A stretch of DNA of 64,000 bases, from NCBI GenBank assembly GCA_963921195.1, contig OY992540.1, forward strand, positions 76,373,337 to 76,437,336, read 5' to 3'. The translations under genes and the position numbers were made by a program. The notes under the pieces were generated by a model. That model was not told the DNA's origin and ran no database searches. It was given only the letters and a program-made list of their open reading frames with translations. Positions 1-12,375 of this stretch are shown here, piece after piece (position 1 is the first letter of the stretch; each line of letters begins with the position of its first letter). This DNA is from Pegoplata infirma (Eukaryota; Arthropoda; Insecta; Diptera; Anthomyiidae).

Positions 1-104
1 AAATCACTGTACACCGTTGCGTATGATTGTTATTTAAAGGTAATTATTAATATAAATCACTGGACACCGTTGCGTATGATTGTTATTTAAAGGCAATTAC
101 AATA
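1..104. repeat. 53-bp direct repeat, two copies at the window edge
   Basis: Two nearly identical 53-bp units start at 1 and 54, both reading AAATCACTG.ACACCGTTG and continuing through TATTTAAAGG. The array may extend beyond the left edge. No coding capacity is seen. Confidence 0.8.
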
Positions 105-794
105 TTAATCATTCGCCACTGATACAGTTTTCAAGCATTTATTATTATAATTATAATAAAAGTGCACTAACTTCAAATGCGTGTAAAACAAAATCTAGCT
201 CTGAACTAGAAAAAAGCCTTGATGGGTTTGTTATGGAATATGTCAACTTTCATTTGCTTTTGGTTTCATCCCATTCCGATTTTGGGTGTTGCACTGTGTT
301 ATCTGATAATAGAAGCAGATGTTAGGAAAAAAAATAAAATATTCAATAATTTTTGTGGTTGTAATCTGACAAAAACCATTTGTGGTTGTGGTCTGTCGAC
401 CCAACTGTGACTCACCTCTTAACTGAAGAAATCATACTGTATGGTTATACTTCACTTTTAAGGGAGTGGAGAGAGAGAGAGAGAGTGGAAGTGGTATCAT
501 ATTATCATGATCCCTGCAAACATTGTGTGGTTAGAAAAAAATTAAAACAATTATTACATGATTGCTATAACAATGTATGGTTGCAGAAAACATAGAATAG
601 TTGCCGTGATCATGTTCCCAGCATATTTTGTCACCCACCTAATAGGTGGCACCTATGGTGCAGATAAGTAATAAAATATGCCAACAACTTAGGGCAGATT
701 ACACTATGAAACACGAGTTTGTATCTTGGATGGGACAAAAAAAGTATATTAACAGTATATTCTATATAAAACCCCCGAAGGGTTTTGAAAACTA
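105..794. other. No gene recognised; short GA microsatellite
   Basis: AT-rich non-coding sequence. A (GA)n microsatellite lies at about 468-486. I see no conserved protein motif, RNA gene or complete transposon end. Confidence 0.5.
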
Positions 795-1354
795 ACAAGG
801 GAAGTATCCCTAGTGTCACCCGCGGATCTTTATGGAATTGGTTTTATTTTGAAGAGCAGAAAAAATAAAGGGACAGGTATTTTTTTTAGCGGCCCAAATT
901 CATATTAAGGGGGTAAAAGGAGGGGGGAAGACAAGGTCATTTTTCATGTCATAGTCATGTTACATACCAAATGAAAGGTCTTTGGAAAATCTACTTACGT
1001 GTGCTAAGAACGTGTCCAAACATGCATGCGACTTTTCATCATATTGAGTAAAATACCAAAATTTTTGGATATGTTTATTAATAAGTCGAAAAATACTAAT
1101 TTCTTTGGCCCTTTGTTAGCACCATGGGATAGGTATTTTTAATACCTTTAATCTGATACCACACATGCCTATATTAATTTGGTTTAAATAGGCGTAAATC
1201 GTAAAAAACTGAAAAAGGTCAATTTCCCCCCATACAAATCGAAAATAAGTTTGGGCCGCTAAAAAAAAAATACATGTCGAATTAATTTTCGTTCTTAACA
1301 ACATATCCAAATTTCATGAAGATCGGAGGGTGACACCAAGGAGACTTCCCTTGT
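795..1354 (+). mobile_element. TIR element family A, copy 1 (MITE-like)
   Basis: Begins ACAAGGGAAGTATCCC and ends with the complement, GACTTCCCTTGT. The same ends and the same internal landmarks (a TTTAGCGGCCCAAA block and a TGAAAGGTCTTTGGAAAA block) recur at 10641-11166 and, inverted, at 51738-52342. It has no coding capacity, so it is a non-autonomous DNA element. The target duplication is not clear. Confidence 0.75.
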
Positions 1355-1355
1355 T

Positions 1356-1872
1356 AGTTCTTTTTTATGGCCCACTGGAGTTTTCAATCTTTCTTATATC
1401 GCACAAACTTTTGACCTTTGACAATGCAGATGCAGAAAATGTTTGTAGAACATTTTAACCTTTTAAACGCACGCCTTAGTCGTATTCTAAAAGGATATTT
1501 GAAAAAAGGGCCAAAATGACGCCTACAAATGGGAGGTAGTGGGTTAATATGTTCTAAAAAATGAACCGCCATCAAATTTAACTGTAGACATCTATTAACG
1601 CTATTTAGCACAGAAGCAGACTTATAAATTTTTCTCGACTTATTTCACACGATTTCGATGAACAACACTAAGTGTGAAAATTTACAATTTTACTTTTTTA
1701 AGCATTTTACACTTTTCGCACGAACTTTGAAAACCCCTAGTAAAATTTGATGCAGAAAATTTGAGTAGAACATGTTAACCCTTTAAACGCACGTTATATT
1801 GCAGGCACGTTCTATCTATCCAAACGCCTTTAAAAAAAAATCAAAACTTCAGTGGGCTATAAAAAAAGAACT
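1356..1872. mobile_element. Small TIR element next to family A copy 1
   Basis: The ends are inverted copies of about 30 bp: TTATGGCCCACTGGAGTTTT near 1365 and its complement near 1850. An internal direct repeat (TGCAGAAAAT through TTTAAACGCACG) lies at 1428-1483 and 1751-1808. It abuts the family A element directly, so the two may be parts of one composite. Confidence 0.5.
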
Positions 1873-2537
1873 CCAGCTAAGTTTTTTGAACCCTTCGGCA
1901 ATTTTGATCTTCTAATTGTATACTTTCATTTTTTTGTCCTATTCAAGAAACACTCGAAGACCCCAAATTAGTTGCACAGTGTTGCACTATTAAATATCGA
2001 AAATTCGACTGGGACTCAACCTTATAAACTTAATTACAATAGTTCTGCTTTTCAAAAATCCGGTCTTCAAACTTTTCCGTCACATCAGGTTTTTAAGGAA
2101 TTTAAGGTCAAAGTTAAAAAATAGCCGATTTGGGTATTTTTAGAAACACATAGCTGATGAACCCGATGTGATGGCGACTTAAAAATGAGTCGATGATAAA
2201 GATTAAACATGACTGTATAAGATGCAGAACTCATTTAGACATTGGTCTTAACCCTTTGGTCACCAATTGCCTTTCAATGATGTCTTATTCCATAGTATCA
2301 AAAAAAATAACGGTATTAAAAGACAATTGTCGATCCATCGGTTAAAGCGGCTGATCAAATTAGTTATGCTTCTTAAAAAACAATGTCTGAGATCTACCCT
2401 TTAGTTATGATCAGCCCATCAGGTTCATCCACAGCCCATCATGTTCATCCACAAAATCCGAGAAAATTAATCTAATTCAGCTTCAGTTGACCCCTCCAAA
2501 CTTAAAATCATTTCCCGCCACTGCTCCATACATGCAC
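1873..2537. other. No gene recognised
   Basis: AT-rich sequence with no supported gene. A short tandem duplication of about 20 bp (AGCCCATCAGGTTCATCC type) lies near 2413-2452. Confidence 0.45.
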
Positions 2538-3254
2538 GTACATTAGCATGTCCCGAAATTAGGAAATTTTGGAATTACTTTAGGGCATACCCCTAGAACG
2601 ATGCTTATTGAAGAGCTGATTACGGAAAAAATTATTTAAAAAATTTGGAGGTCATCTTCAGGGCGCAACCAGCGCTTAAAGTTTGCATCCGTTGTGCATT
2701 TGGTCAAAAAAAAATATTTTTTTTTATTTTTAAAATTCGTGCCAACAGTTTCGTTAGGTACAGTACATTAAGGAAAAAATATTTATAAAGTTTTCACTTT
2801 ATAAAGATGAATAATTTATTACATATTTTTGTAAAATTTTTGTAAAAAAACAGTTTTTTATACAAAGGCTTGAACATAAACACCGTTTCACACAAAATCT
2901 CAAAAGAACTTTTACAAACTCCGGTTGTAACAAAACCTTAAAAAATGTATAAAAAATTACAGCTTTTCAAAATTTTAAAACGATGGGCTGGACCAAAATT
3001 GCTCCATGAAAACTTTACAAATATTTTTTTCAGAATATACTCTACCTTACGAAACTTTGGGCACCAATTTTAAAAATAAAAAAATAAAAAAATTTTGACA
3101 AAATGCACTACGGATGCAAATTTTAAGCGCTGGTTGCGCCCTGAAGATGACCTCCAAAATTTTTTTAATTTGTTTACACGTAATCAGCTCTTTGCTAAAC
3201 ATCATTCCAGGGGTATGCCCTAAAATTATTAATTTTCGGGATATTCTAACGTAC
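2538..3254. mobile_element. Long-TIR element family B, copy 1
   Basis: Two arms of roughly 210 bp are inverted copies. The left starts GTACATTAGCATGTCCCG and the right ends with a diverged complement. Both contain a GGGCATACCCC block and a TTCAGGGCGCAACCAGCG block. A diverged, shorter relative with ends GTGTCCCGA / TCGGGACAC lies at 13918-14190. No transposase is present. Confidence 0.7.
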
Positions 3255-4198
3255 ATTCACTATAATATGTACACTATTCAAATCTCAATAGTATTCAGGA
3301 TAAAACACGCACAGTACATTGCACATGCTGTTTACTATTTGTACCTCAGTGCCAAAAGAACAAAAAATCTTAATAACAAAAAAAAAATAATATTATCCTC
3401 CCTCCCCCAACCCAACTTCCCTTCGATATCACGAATATTCTGACCACATACATGTTTTCCACAAAGCAAATAGAGTATGCTGAAAAACTTGATATGTAGA
3501 GACAGGATTTTTAAGATCCTCTTGGAATGCCTACATCTCGAAATATTTAAATATGTCAAAAAGAAAAAAAGTTTATTTCGATTTGACCGAATCCATAAAC
3601 ACCCTACACATTTACCAAAATATTCCGAAATGATTAGATTTCTTATCGGAAACCGAAATGATAAAATTATTTATAGGATTTCAATGTATAGATTTCTAAC
3701 AGAACGACAAGATTATAATACATTTTGATCTTACGTCATTTTGATTCATTGATTCTAACTTTCCAGACCACTCATTTATAAATATATTATCGTATATATT
3801 GAGTTTTTTAAGTGTTATAGAAAGTTTTAATTTAAATGACAATCGCCGTCACGAAAAATGTAAACAAACTACGAGTATACATTGTCGATATTTAGGAAAC
3901 CAAAAAATGTATGACAATTTTGAAAAGCGATCACCTAAAATTCAAAAATATAGCAAATAATCGCTATTTGAATTTTGAAAATTCCTCATAACTGTCAAAA
4001 TTGGTTTGGCCGTGACAGACATAAACAGCTGCAATGTCAATAATATTCAACATTTCTTTATAATCTTAAATCGCTAATGTAGCATTACTCTTTTCAGTAC
4101 AATAAGAATATTTGCACACATGCTTAAAGTTTGCAAATACACACATATGTACGTAAAATAGCATATAGAGTGCAGGTAACTTGAATAGAGAGAAATTA
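3255..4198. other. No gene recognised
   Basis: AT-rich non-coding sequence. Short open frames here have poly-Lys/Ile/Phe composition expected by chance in AT-rich DNA. No motif recognised. Confidence 0.45.
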
Positions 4199-4680
4199 TA
4201 AAAATATGGAGGAAAAACAGGATTTTAATTTTTAAATTGACACAATTAAAAATTTACTCGAAAGTTTTTAAAAAAATTTAAGTAAATACGTAATTTAATA
4301 AAAACTTAATATTTTTTTTATTTTCCTTGTTTTTAGAATTCTCATATAGTTTATAGTTTTTTTTTTATATGTATATAAAAGTTTGAAATCATCTTTACGA
4401 ATTTTATCTTTAAGACATAAATATATTTGGTAAAAGTTGGAAAAATTTTTTTTTTTTTTGTAAAAAAAATGTGAAACTTTTTTAAACTTTTGAAAAAAAT
4501 AAATTGATAAATTTTAAGTAAATTTTTACTTGACACAATTAAATAATAAATAAATTTATAAATTTTAAGTAAATTTTTACTTGACACAATTAAATTTTTA
4601 ATTATGTCAATTAAAAATTTACCCAAAATTTTTGGCATACATTTAATAAATGTTTATTAAAAGTTTACTCAATACTATTA

Positions 4681-4809
4681 AGGCTGGATTACTCAATGCT
4701 CCGTTATAAAATAACTCTCCGTTAAATTTAACTTTTTCATACAAATTTTGACATAAGGCTCAGTTGAATCGCCAGTTAGCAGCTAATTTTTCATTGAGTA
4801 ATCCGCCCT
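4681..4809. mobile_element. MITE with ends AGGCTGGATTACTCAATG
   Basis: The ends AGGCTGGATTACTCAATG and CATTGAGTAATCCGCCCT are near-perfect inverted repeats. The left arm of the foldback element is interrupted here while the matching place in its right arm (near 6108) is not, so insertion came after the arms formed. A relative is at 59119-59246 with a partial third end at 59250-59289. Confidence 0.75.
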
Positions 4810-4907
4810 AAATCGTTTACTGGTGCAAAATTGGGTAATTTTTTTACTCAATAGTACTAAAAATTTACTAAAATTTTATTTTATTTTATTTTGTTCTGTG
4901 TATAATA

Positions 4908-5033
4908 GATTTTATAATGACTTAATTGTTACTTCAGGATACGGTGCGTATTATTAATAAATTCATAAATATCCATTAATAATACGCACCCGTATACTGT
5001 AGTAATTCTCAAATAATTTCCATTATAAAATCT
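4908..5033. repeat. Palindromic MITE, family GTGCGTATTATTAA, copy 1
   Basis: A hairpin-like 126-bp unit. GATTTTATAATG at the left and its complement at the right enclose GGTGCGTATTATTAA and the complement TTAATAATACGCACC. A diverged second copy is at 8239-8345. Confidence 0.6.
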
Positions 5034-5496
5034 CGGAGAATTTAAAACTTTTTCTTCAGAAAAAAATTTTATAGAGTTCAGTATAAAAATTCTCAAAATG
5101 TAAAAGGATTTTTATACAAATTCCCGGAGTAGTTACTATCTACTAAAATTAGCACTTAAGAGCAGAATTTCTAAATATTTTTGTTGAATTTGATTACATT
5201 TGTTATAGTTTTAAAGCAGACTTTAAGACTTTTTTCAGGAGTGTTTTAAAATCAGAAAATTGTCTATACGAAAAACGTTGCACAATTTAGAGTTTCTCTA
5301 ATAAAAAATTGCCTCTAAACTTCTTTATAGGAAAAATTTATTAAAGCTGGCAATTTATTTTATAGGAAAAATGTCTCTATTCTGACCATGTCTTTATAAG
5401 AAAAATGTTTCAGAATCTAAGAATTTTTATGTTCTGCATAAAAATTTTTTTAAAAAAAAGTTATCTCAAAATCTGAGAATTATTATATAGGAAAAT

Positions 5497-5667
5497 TTTG
5501 AGTAGGGTTATTTTAGCTCGAGGTAATTTTTCTTTACTTACTGAAACTATGATATGCTCAAAGAAAAATTTTCAAAAAACTATTTTTCTGAATTAAATTT
5601 ATTTTTGCAATACTTTTTGTAAGCTTGCCTAAGACAAAAAAAGCTCTTGAGCTAAAACACCTCAATT
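5497..5667. mobile_element. MITE with ends TTTTGAGTAGG, copy 1
   Basis: TTTTGAGTAGGGTTATTTTA and AGCTCGAGGTAA at the left are matched by diverged complements at the right. The better-preserved copy at 50572-50719 shows the family structure: TTTTGAGTAGG, TTCTAGCTCGAGG and inverted ends. Confidence 0.55.
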
Positions 5668-6823
5668 CAGCCAATGAGTTGACTTCACCTCCTCCAAATT
5701 TAATGAAATTCAGTAAAGGGATTTAGTTTAACAAAAAAGAGATTGTGACAAATTTTTAGGCTTCTGGTCATTCTAGTTTTCAAGATATGTGGTCTTGAAA
5801 TTTGGGAAAATCGCATATATTTGACAAAATATATTTTTCTTTTAATATTAATAAAAAGCACGTCAAAAACATTCAGAAAAGTTAACTTTGGTAGCAGGGT
5901 CCCAAGGATAAAAAAAATGTTTTCTTAAGGAAAATACACCGCTTTTTCTTGCCTTTCGCTATGTTTCTATTAATATTAAAAGTTCCAATGCAGTCTACAT
6001 CCTGAAAATTTAAACTTAAGTACACAGAAAAAATAAAAAAAAATATTTGAGTAAATTTTTAATACTATTGAGTATAAAATTACTCAATTTTGCACCAGTA
6101 AACGATTCAATAGTATTGAGTAAAGTTTTAATAAAAATTTATTAAATGTTTTAAAAAAAAAATGAGTAAATGTTTAATTGACACGATTAAAAATTTACTC
6201 AAAATTTATCGATTTATTTTTTTTTTTAAGTTTAAAAAGTTTTAAATTTTTTTTTGCAAAAAAAAAGTAAAAAACTTGTTTTTTCAAACCTTACCAAACA
6301 TATTTATGTCTCAAAAACATAGGAAAATTTTATAAAGACGATTACAAACTTTCATATACATACACAAAAAAGTATAAACTAAACGAGAATTCAAAAAACT
6401 ATGAGAGTAAAAAACAAAATTAAAAAAAACTATTAAATTTTTATTAAATTATATATTTGAATTGTTTTTAAAATTTTTAAGTAAATTTTTAATTGCGTCA
6501 ATTAAAAAAATACTCAATTTTTGTTTTTAAATTTAAACAAGGGATTACTCAAATTTGTCTCCTCCATATTTTTTTGGTGTAGTTAAGGTGATCCTTAAAA
6601 ACATATATTTTTTTCAAAATTTTAAAAATATCGTTTTTTGATATATATCTCTCCAAAATTTATGGTGAAAACACTGACCTTTGGCCTTTTTCAAAAGAAA
6701 ATCTTTGTGAATGCCATTTTAAAGCCTGTCTAATTACCTATTATTTGAAACATAAACGAGATCTGTATCGTTATTACTTTTTGAGATATCTTTATTTATG
6801 TCAGAAAACTTTTTTTAAATATA

Positions 6824-7909
6824 TGAGGCATTCCACACCAAATGTCCAGCGAAAAAAAACATGTGTACCGTAAACTTCTGAATAGGTGGTATGTTTAGCC
6901 CTATATGGAACTTAGAAAATTGCGTTTTTGGTTTTTCAATTTTTCAAAAACTTGGCTTAGGAGGCGTGGTCAAATATTGGAAAAATGGTCAAATTTGTGG
7001 CGAGTTGCCTTGATTAAATATTTATCACATTAAAATGGAATGCACCACAATCTCAAAAATTTACAGTGTTATATAGTTTTTTATGGGCTATCGATTAAAA
7101 TTTTTTTATTTGAAAAATTTTCAGAACCCGTTCTGAAATTTTCCATTTTTTAAAAAAGTCAATTTATCAAAAATCCGGCCACTTTTTTTTTTCTTTTTTA
7201 TTTATTTTTTTAAAAGTTTAGATGTTTGTCCATCCACACAAAAAAAATCAGAAACACGTTCATCTTTTTTTTCGAGAAAATCGCATTTGAACTTTAAATT
7301 TCATAACAATTTAGTAATTTGCTTGTATTTTCTAGTGTCAACAGAGCGTATGACGAATATTTATGCAATTAATATCACTCATTCGCAACTTTAAAACAAA
7401 GAAATACAAGCAAATAACAAAATTGTTATGAAATTTAAAGTTCAAATGCGATTTTCTCGAAAAAAAAGATGAACGTGTTTCTGATTTTTTTTGTGTGGAC
7501 GGACAAACATCTACACTTTTAAAAAAATAAATAAAAAAGAAAAAAAAAAGTGGCCGGATTTTTGATAAATTGACTTTTTTAAAAAATGGAAAATTTCAGA
7601 ACGGGTTCTGAAAATTTTCCAAAAAAAAAATTTTTAATCGATAGCCCATACAAAACTATATAAGAACGAAAATTTTTGACATTGTGGTGCATTCCGTTTA
7701 AATGTGATAAATATTTAATCAAGGCAACTCGCCACAAATTTTACCATTTTTCCAATATTTGACCACGCCTCCTAAGCCCAGTTTTTTAAAAATTGAAAAA
7801 CCAAAAAGGCAATTTTCTTAGTTACATATAGGGCTATCCAAACAACCTATTCAGAAATTTACGGGACACATGTTTTTCTGTAGCGGGACATTTGGTGTGG
7901 AATGCCTCA
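6824..7909. mobile_element. Foldback palindrome, 1.09 kb, ~510-bp arms
   Basis: An almost complete palindrome. It begins TGAGGCATTCCACACCAAAT and ends with the complement, and both ends are flanked by TA. The arms match over about 510 bp around a loop of about 60 bp near 7335-7395. Arm landmarks are GAGGCGTGGTCAAATATTGG and ATCCGGCCAC. The flanks 5755-5830 and 7915-7985 are themselves inverted relatives, so the palindrome sits inside an older inverted-repeat element. No coding capacity. Confidence 0.8.
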
Positions 7910-8238
7910 TATACGATTTTCCCAATTTTCAAGACCACATATCTCGGTAAGAAAAACTACCAGAAGTCCAAATATTTGGCAATATAATTTTTTTGTAAGG
8001 GCCCAACTATATTCCAAGTGTCATCAAATTCGAAAGTGGTAAGGTCAAAAATTATACTTTTTTCGTTTAAATTGAGCAAAAATAAATAGAGTAAAATATT
8101 TTAGTTTAGACTGCATCGTGTTTTATATAGACAGAAGGACGGACTTGGCTAAAATGTTAAAGCATCAGTAATATACATTCTCTATGGACCCATATTTCGT
8201 TGTGTTACACATGGAGGGTTTTTAAATTATACACTCGA

Positions 8239-8345
8239 CTTTATGATGACTTTGTCATTACTATATTACAGAATACATTGCGTATTAGTAATTAATTCAT
8301 GCATATCCATTAATAATACGCCTTCGTATACAGCAGTTATTCTCT
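8239..8345. repeat. Palindromic MITE, family GTGCGTATTATTAA, copy 2
   Basis: Diverged copy of 4908-5033. It shares the central ATCCATTAATAATACGC and TTCGTATAC.GCAGT blocks. Confidence 0.5.
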
Positions 8346-8391
8346 TTTACTCTCGCATATTTTTTATTTTAAATTCTCTGATCTCTAAAAG

Positions 8392-8720
8392 CTTCATTTC
8401 GTTCATAATCCCCACAATGGTGTTGGGGAAATAATTTGGACATACTTATAATAAAAGAGTGACATGATTCCCAAATTTATGGGAATTATAACCACGTAAC
8501 AAATGTCCATAATCCCCATTACAAGGGTTATGTCATTATCCCAAAAATTTATTTTTTTATGAAATGTTTTTCTGTTCATGCATTAAACCCAACCTTTCTG
8601 CAAAAAACAGGGATTATGTCGGATATTGCTTTGGACTGAGTCCCCATAATACGAATGGAGGTTATGATTGAAAAAATTTCGATCGTAATATTTTATATTT
8701 TTGCGGCTTTTTCTACGGAA
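8392..8720. repeat. CATAATCCCCA-rich repeat, diverged copy
   Basis: Contains several CATAATCCCC and GGGATTATG motifs in both orientations and a GATTATGTCGGATATTGCTTTGGACT-like stretch. These correspond to the better-preserved element at 53296-53934. Non-coding. Confidence 0.5.
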
Positions 8721-8879
8721 AAAATGTCCCATAATTAAAAACCATGTTCAACACAAAACGATTTAGAATCTTTATTCAAAGATCCCACAGCATTAGAATG
8801 TATGTGTAATCGCACACATATTCTTATTTATAACCGTTTGTTTGTTATTGCACCCCTCTTAGCTACCCAGTTGGCCTTG

Positions 8880-9260
8880 TCTTCAAGACATCTTAAACGA
8901 CGGGTGCACGACCCTAGTAAATCGTTGAAGACATATGAGGGACAGTCCACACAAGTCGTGAACGACACTCTCACACAAAAGATCCAAAAATCATACAAGA
9001 CATGATGAGCGACACTGTCGCTCAGAGTGTCGTAAATTTTTGATGACGATATGAGTGAATATTTCCTCCAAATTGTCGTGTATGACCAAATCATCGACTG
9101 TATGATCTACTTTTTCGTTGACGACCATATAGGCGACCTTGTCTGCTATATAATCGTTGACGACCGTATTGGCGAAATATTCCCACATACTGTCATCGAC
9201 GACAACGTGAAGGACACTTTCCTCCATTAAGTCGCCCACGACCCTATGAGGGGCAATTTC
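8880..9260. repeat. 39-bp tandem array
   Basis: Units starting CGTTGACGACCATA, CGTTGACGACCGTA and CATCGACGACAACG follow one another at 39-bp spacing over about 9100-9250. Looser units containing CGACA and TCGTG occur to the left. Confidence 0.65.
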
Positions 9261-9698
9261 TTCAGTGAAATAAAAGCAAATTTTTTTTATTAAAATTTGT
9301 TTAATTTAATATCATATTATTTTTTATTTACATTAATTTTTTAAATTATGTTATAAAAAGGAAACATAAAATTATAAAGTAAAAAATAAAATAAGTAATT
9401 AAAATAGTAATAAATTCAAAAAAAAATAATAGCAATAATAATATATTTATTGAAAATTTGAAGATTTCATTTGATATTTGAAGATCCATTTGATTATTTT
9501 TTTTTATTCCATTTAAAACTTTAACTTTAAATAATTACAGAACACGATTCTCAATTTACACCTTCTTTCATAACTTTTTGTAAATAACTAAATATTTTAT
9601 ACTTAAATTTACTTTTTTTTTTATCGCCGTTAATATGGTTCCGTTATTTCGTTTTTTTCTCTCAACAACCTTACGTTGTCATCAACGGACACAAGAAC

Positions 9699-10320
9699 AC
9701 GACAAGTATTAAATATTGTCGTTCAGCATGTCGCAAACAAAGAGCAATATATGACAAATTTAAGAAATTGTAGCTTATATTGTCGTCAACGAAGAGTGCG
9801 ATTGACGACAATCTTCTTATATTGCCGCTCATTTGTCGTCAATGGAGTTAAGTACACGACAAATATAAAATATTGTCTGTCAGCCTGTCGTAAACCAAGA
9901 GCAATATATGACAACTAAATGAAATTGTCGTTCATATTGTCGTCAGCATAGTTTGGCTGACGACAACATAAAGATATTGTCGCTCACATTGTCTTCAATC
10001 GGCATCAACTGGCGACATCTTTAAGACATTATCGCTCATCTTGTCGTTAACGGAATTTAAATACACGACACATATAAGAGATTGTCGCTGGTTTTGTCGT
10101 GAACCAAGCGTGGCCGAAGACAACTTAAAGATATTTTCGGTCATCTTGTCTTCAAAATATTTTCTATACACGACAAGTACTAGATAATGTCGCTTAACTT
10201 GTCTTCAACTGGATGTTACACAAGACCAGTTGAGTATTTTGTCATGCAGCTAGTCGTTAGCGAATATTTCCACTGCATTGTCGTTAGAGAAAATTAAATC
10301 GACACGTGTCTTGAACGACA
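9699..10320. repeat. 52-bp tandem array, about 11-12 units
   Basis: Successive units of 52-53 bp each read roughly ACGACAA, a short AT stretch, ATTGTCGTTCA, TTGTCGTCAAC and a variable tail. Units start near 9699, 9751, 9804 and onward to about 10300. Units are diverged, so the array is old or evolving by point change. Confidence 0.75.
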
Positions 10321-10640
10321 AATTCTTAACTGTCACTTACGAAATCGTTGAAGACAGCGTCGTCTACGACGTTTTGGCCAACTGGGTATGCTTGTATGAG
10401 CACTACATAGAAGGTTGTTTGTTGTTTCTGTTGTTGCTTAATCTTTGGTACTACTTCTACAACAACATAGTATTACTGCTACTATACCAACACACACTTT
10501 AGACTGGTCCCAATTATATGAAATTTTTAGATGTATTCTCTACAAGACAGTCCCTGTCGGCTGCTTTTATCAAAAAATGTTGAATACCAAAAACGAATCG
10601 GACCATTAAGAGGTTGCTACAATTTTTAATTTTCAGGCTT

Positions 10641-11166
10641 ACAAGGGAAGTCTCCCTAGTGTCACCCGCTAATCTATATGGAATTTGTTTTATTTTGTAG
10701 AGCAGGAAACATAGAGGGGCAAGTATTTTTTTAGCGGCCCAAATTCATATTTATGGGGTGCAATTAAGTGGGGAAGAAACGGCCATTTTTCAGTTTTTTT
10801 TTTTCATTTATCTCCTATATTACGCATTACTAAATGAAAGGTCTTTGGAAAAACCTTTCTACGTGTGTAAAGAACGTGTCCAAACTTGCATAACTCTTCG
10901 TCATATTGAGTAAAGTACCAAAATTTTAGGACATTTTTTTTTAATAAGTCGAAATATATTAACTTTCTTGACATACTGTTAGCACCACGAGATAGGGCTT
11001 TTAAATACCTTCAATACAGGCCTGAAAAAGGTCAACAAATCGACCCTCCCTAAAAATTAGTTTGGGCGGCTTAAAAAAAAAATAGGTGCCGAATTAATTT
11101 TCGTTCTGAACAACATATTAGAATTTCATAAAGATCGAAGGTTGACACCAGATAGACTTCCCTTGT
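10641..11166 (+). mobile_element. TIR element family A, copy 2
   Basis: Ends ACAAGGGAAGTCTCCC and GACTTCCCTTGT, with the same internal order as 795-1354, including GCGGCCCAAATTCATATT. Non-coding. Confidence 0.75.
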
Positions 11167-12195
11167 CAGTCCAATAAGAAATATAAATTCAACGTCTAAA
11201 AACTTAATTTTGTGATATATTTTTTTTTGTTACCGATCATTATAGTACTGAATATTGAAAACAAATACATATTTAGAGAACAATCCTGGCACGACATTTA
11301 ACAATTTTAAAATATCAACAGTACTTCAAGCCTTTAAAAATACAGGCACGGACACACAGGACAATTAACTCGAGGATAGGTGATGGTGAAGCGAGGAAAG
11401 TCATTACAAGGGGGAGAAATCTCTCCTTTTTTGTGGAATCTTGTAATAAATAAGATCCTCGAGTCACTCAACGTAATAGGTATCCAGGTGGTTTGCCACC
11501 GCTGATGACGTTGTGATCCATATCAAAATAATGTTTTTTCCAACGATTAGTAAACGCTTAAGATAGATAATCCCGCCAAAACCGAACTCGTTTTATTCAC
11601 AAAAAAGACTAAGATAGACAGGTTTGATCATTCCAAATTAGATGGAACCATCCTTGAACTATCTAAAGAGGTGGAATACATAGGTGTGATTCAAAACGCA
11701 AAGCTATCTTGAAAATGGAATTCAGAGGAAATAATAAAAAAATCGTTATGTGCTTTTTACACCTGCAGCAGAACTTTTGGAAGAGGAATTTTCTTGTAAT
11801 CTTACAAGGACAATAAGCTCAGACAGGTTGATCAAATATTTTTCTCTCTATCTTGTGTAGATTTCAAAGAAGTCAGGTAAGTTCACTTTGCGGACTCTGC
11901 AGGGCTTTCCTTGTAAGATTACAAGAAAATCCAACGATGGAATTCAATTCTATTGGCGGAATTGAATTCAGGAGGTCAAAATACATAGAAATTAATGGGT
12001 CTAGTTTCAAGGTCGGAACCTTTTGTGTGTGGGTATCACGGATGCTATTACATCCGCACCCCAGGCCAGCCTGAAAGTCATACGAAACATTCAACCCGTG
12101 GATATCTGCGTCAAGAGCACAGCAAGAAAATTGGCTCTCCGATTAAGAGAGTCGCAAATGCACGCAGAGAAGGATTATGATTGCGACAACCTAAT

Positions 12196-12375
12196 GGAGG
12201 GGCAACATAGTATGATTGATAAAATTATCATAACATGTTTGTAGCGACCATATTATGATCTACGCTGATCATAGTATGATAAAAAGTTGCATTTTTTTAA
12301 ATGTTAATGATCATAGTATGATTGTCACAATCATATATATGCTCAAATGGATCAACCATACTATGTTGCCCCTCC
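12196..12375. mobile_element. 180-bp MITE with ends GGAGGGGCAACATAGTATG
   Basis: Inverted ends GGAGGGGCAACATAGTATG and CATACTATGTTGCCCCTCC flank an interior rich in ATCATAGTATGAT palindromes. It interrupts the LINE remnant between its RT and RNase H parts. Confidence 0.85.

Larger units (their letters stand above)
4199..6583. mobile_element. Foldback-type element with ~0.6-kb inverted arms
   Basis: The left arm (4199-about 4895) and right arm (about 6015-6583) are inverted copies. The outer ends are AAAAATATGGAGG and its complement CCTCCATATTTTT. Both arms contain repeated TTGACACAATTAAAAATTT motifs and a TTTTGCACCAGTAAACGAT block. The left arm is interrupted by a MITE at 4681-4809. The loop holds other repeats (4908-5033, 5497-5667). 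No open frame encodes a recognisable transposase, so this is a non-autonomous foldback or long-TIR element. Confidence 0.65.
8866..10386. mobile_element. TIR element CCCAGTTGGCC filled with tandem arrays
   Basis: The ends are CCCAGTTGGCC and GGCCAACTGGG, each bordered by TA, which suits a TA target duplication. Inside are two tandem arrays of related TGTCGTCAACGA-type motifs: 39-bp units on the left and 52-bp units on the right, with AT-rich sequence between (about 9260-9670). No transposase frame is seen. A minus-strand open frame at 8991-9239 shows a 13-residue period, which I read as a by-product of the 39-bp units. Confidence 0.75.

Noticed and set aside
9699..10320. 52-bp array as a CRISPR array
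   Set aside because: The units are diverged along their whole length with no constant repeat and unique spacers, and the DNA is eukaryotic.
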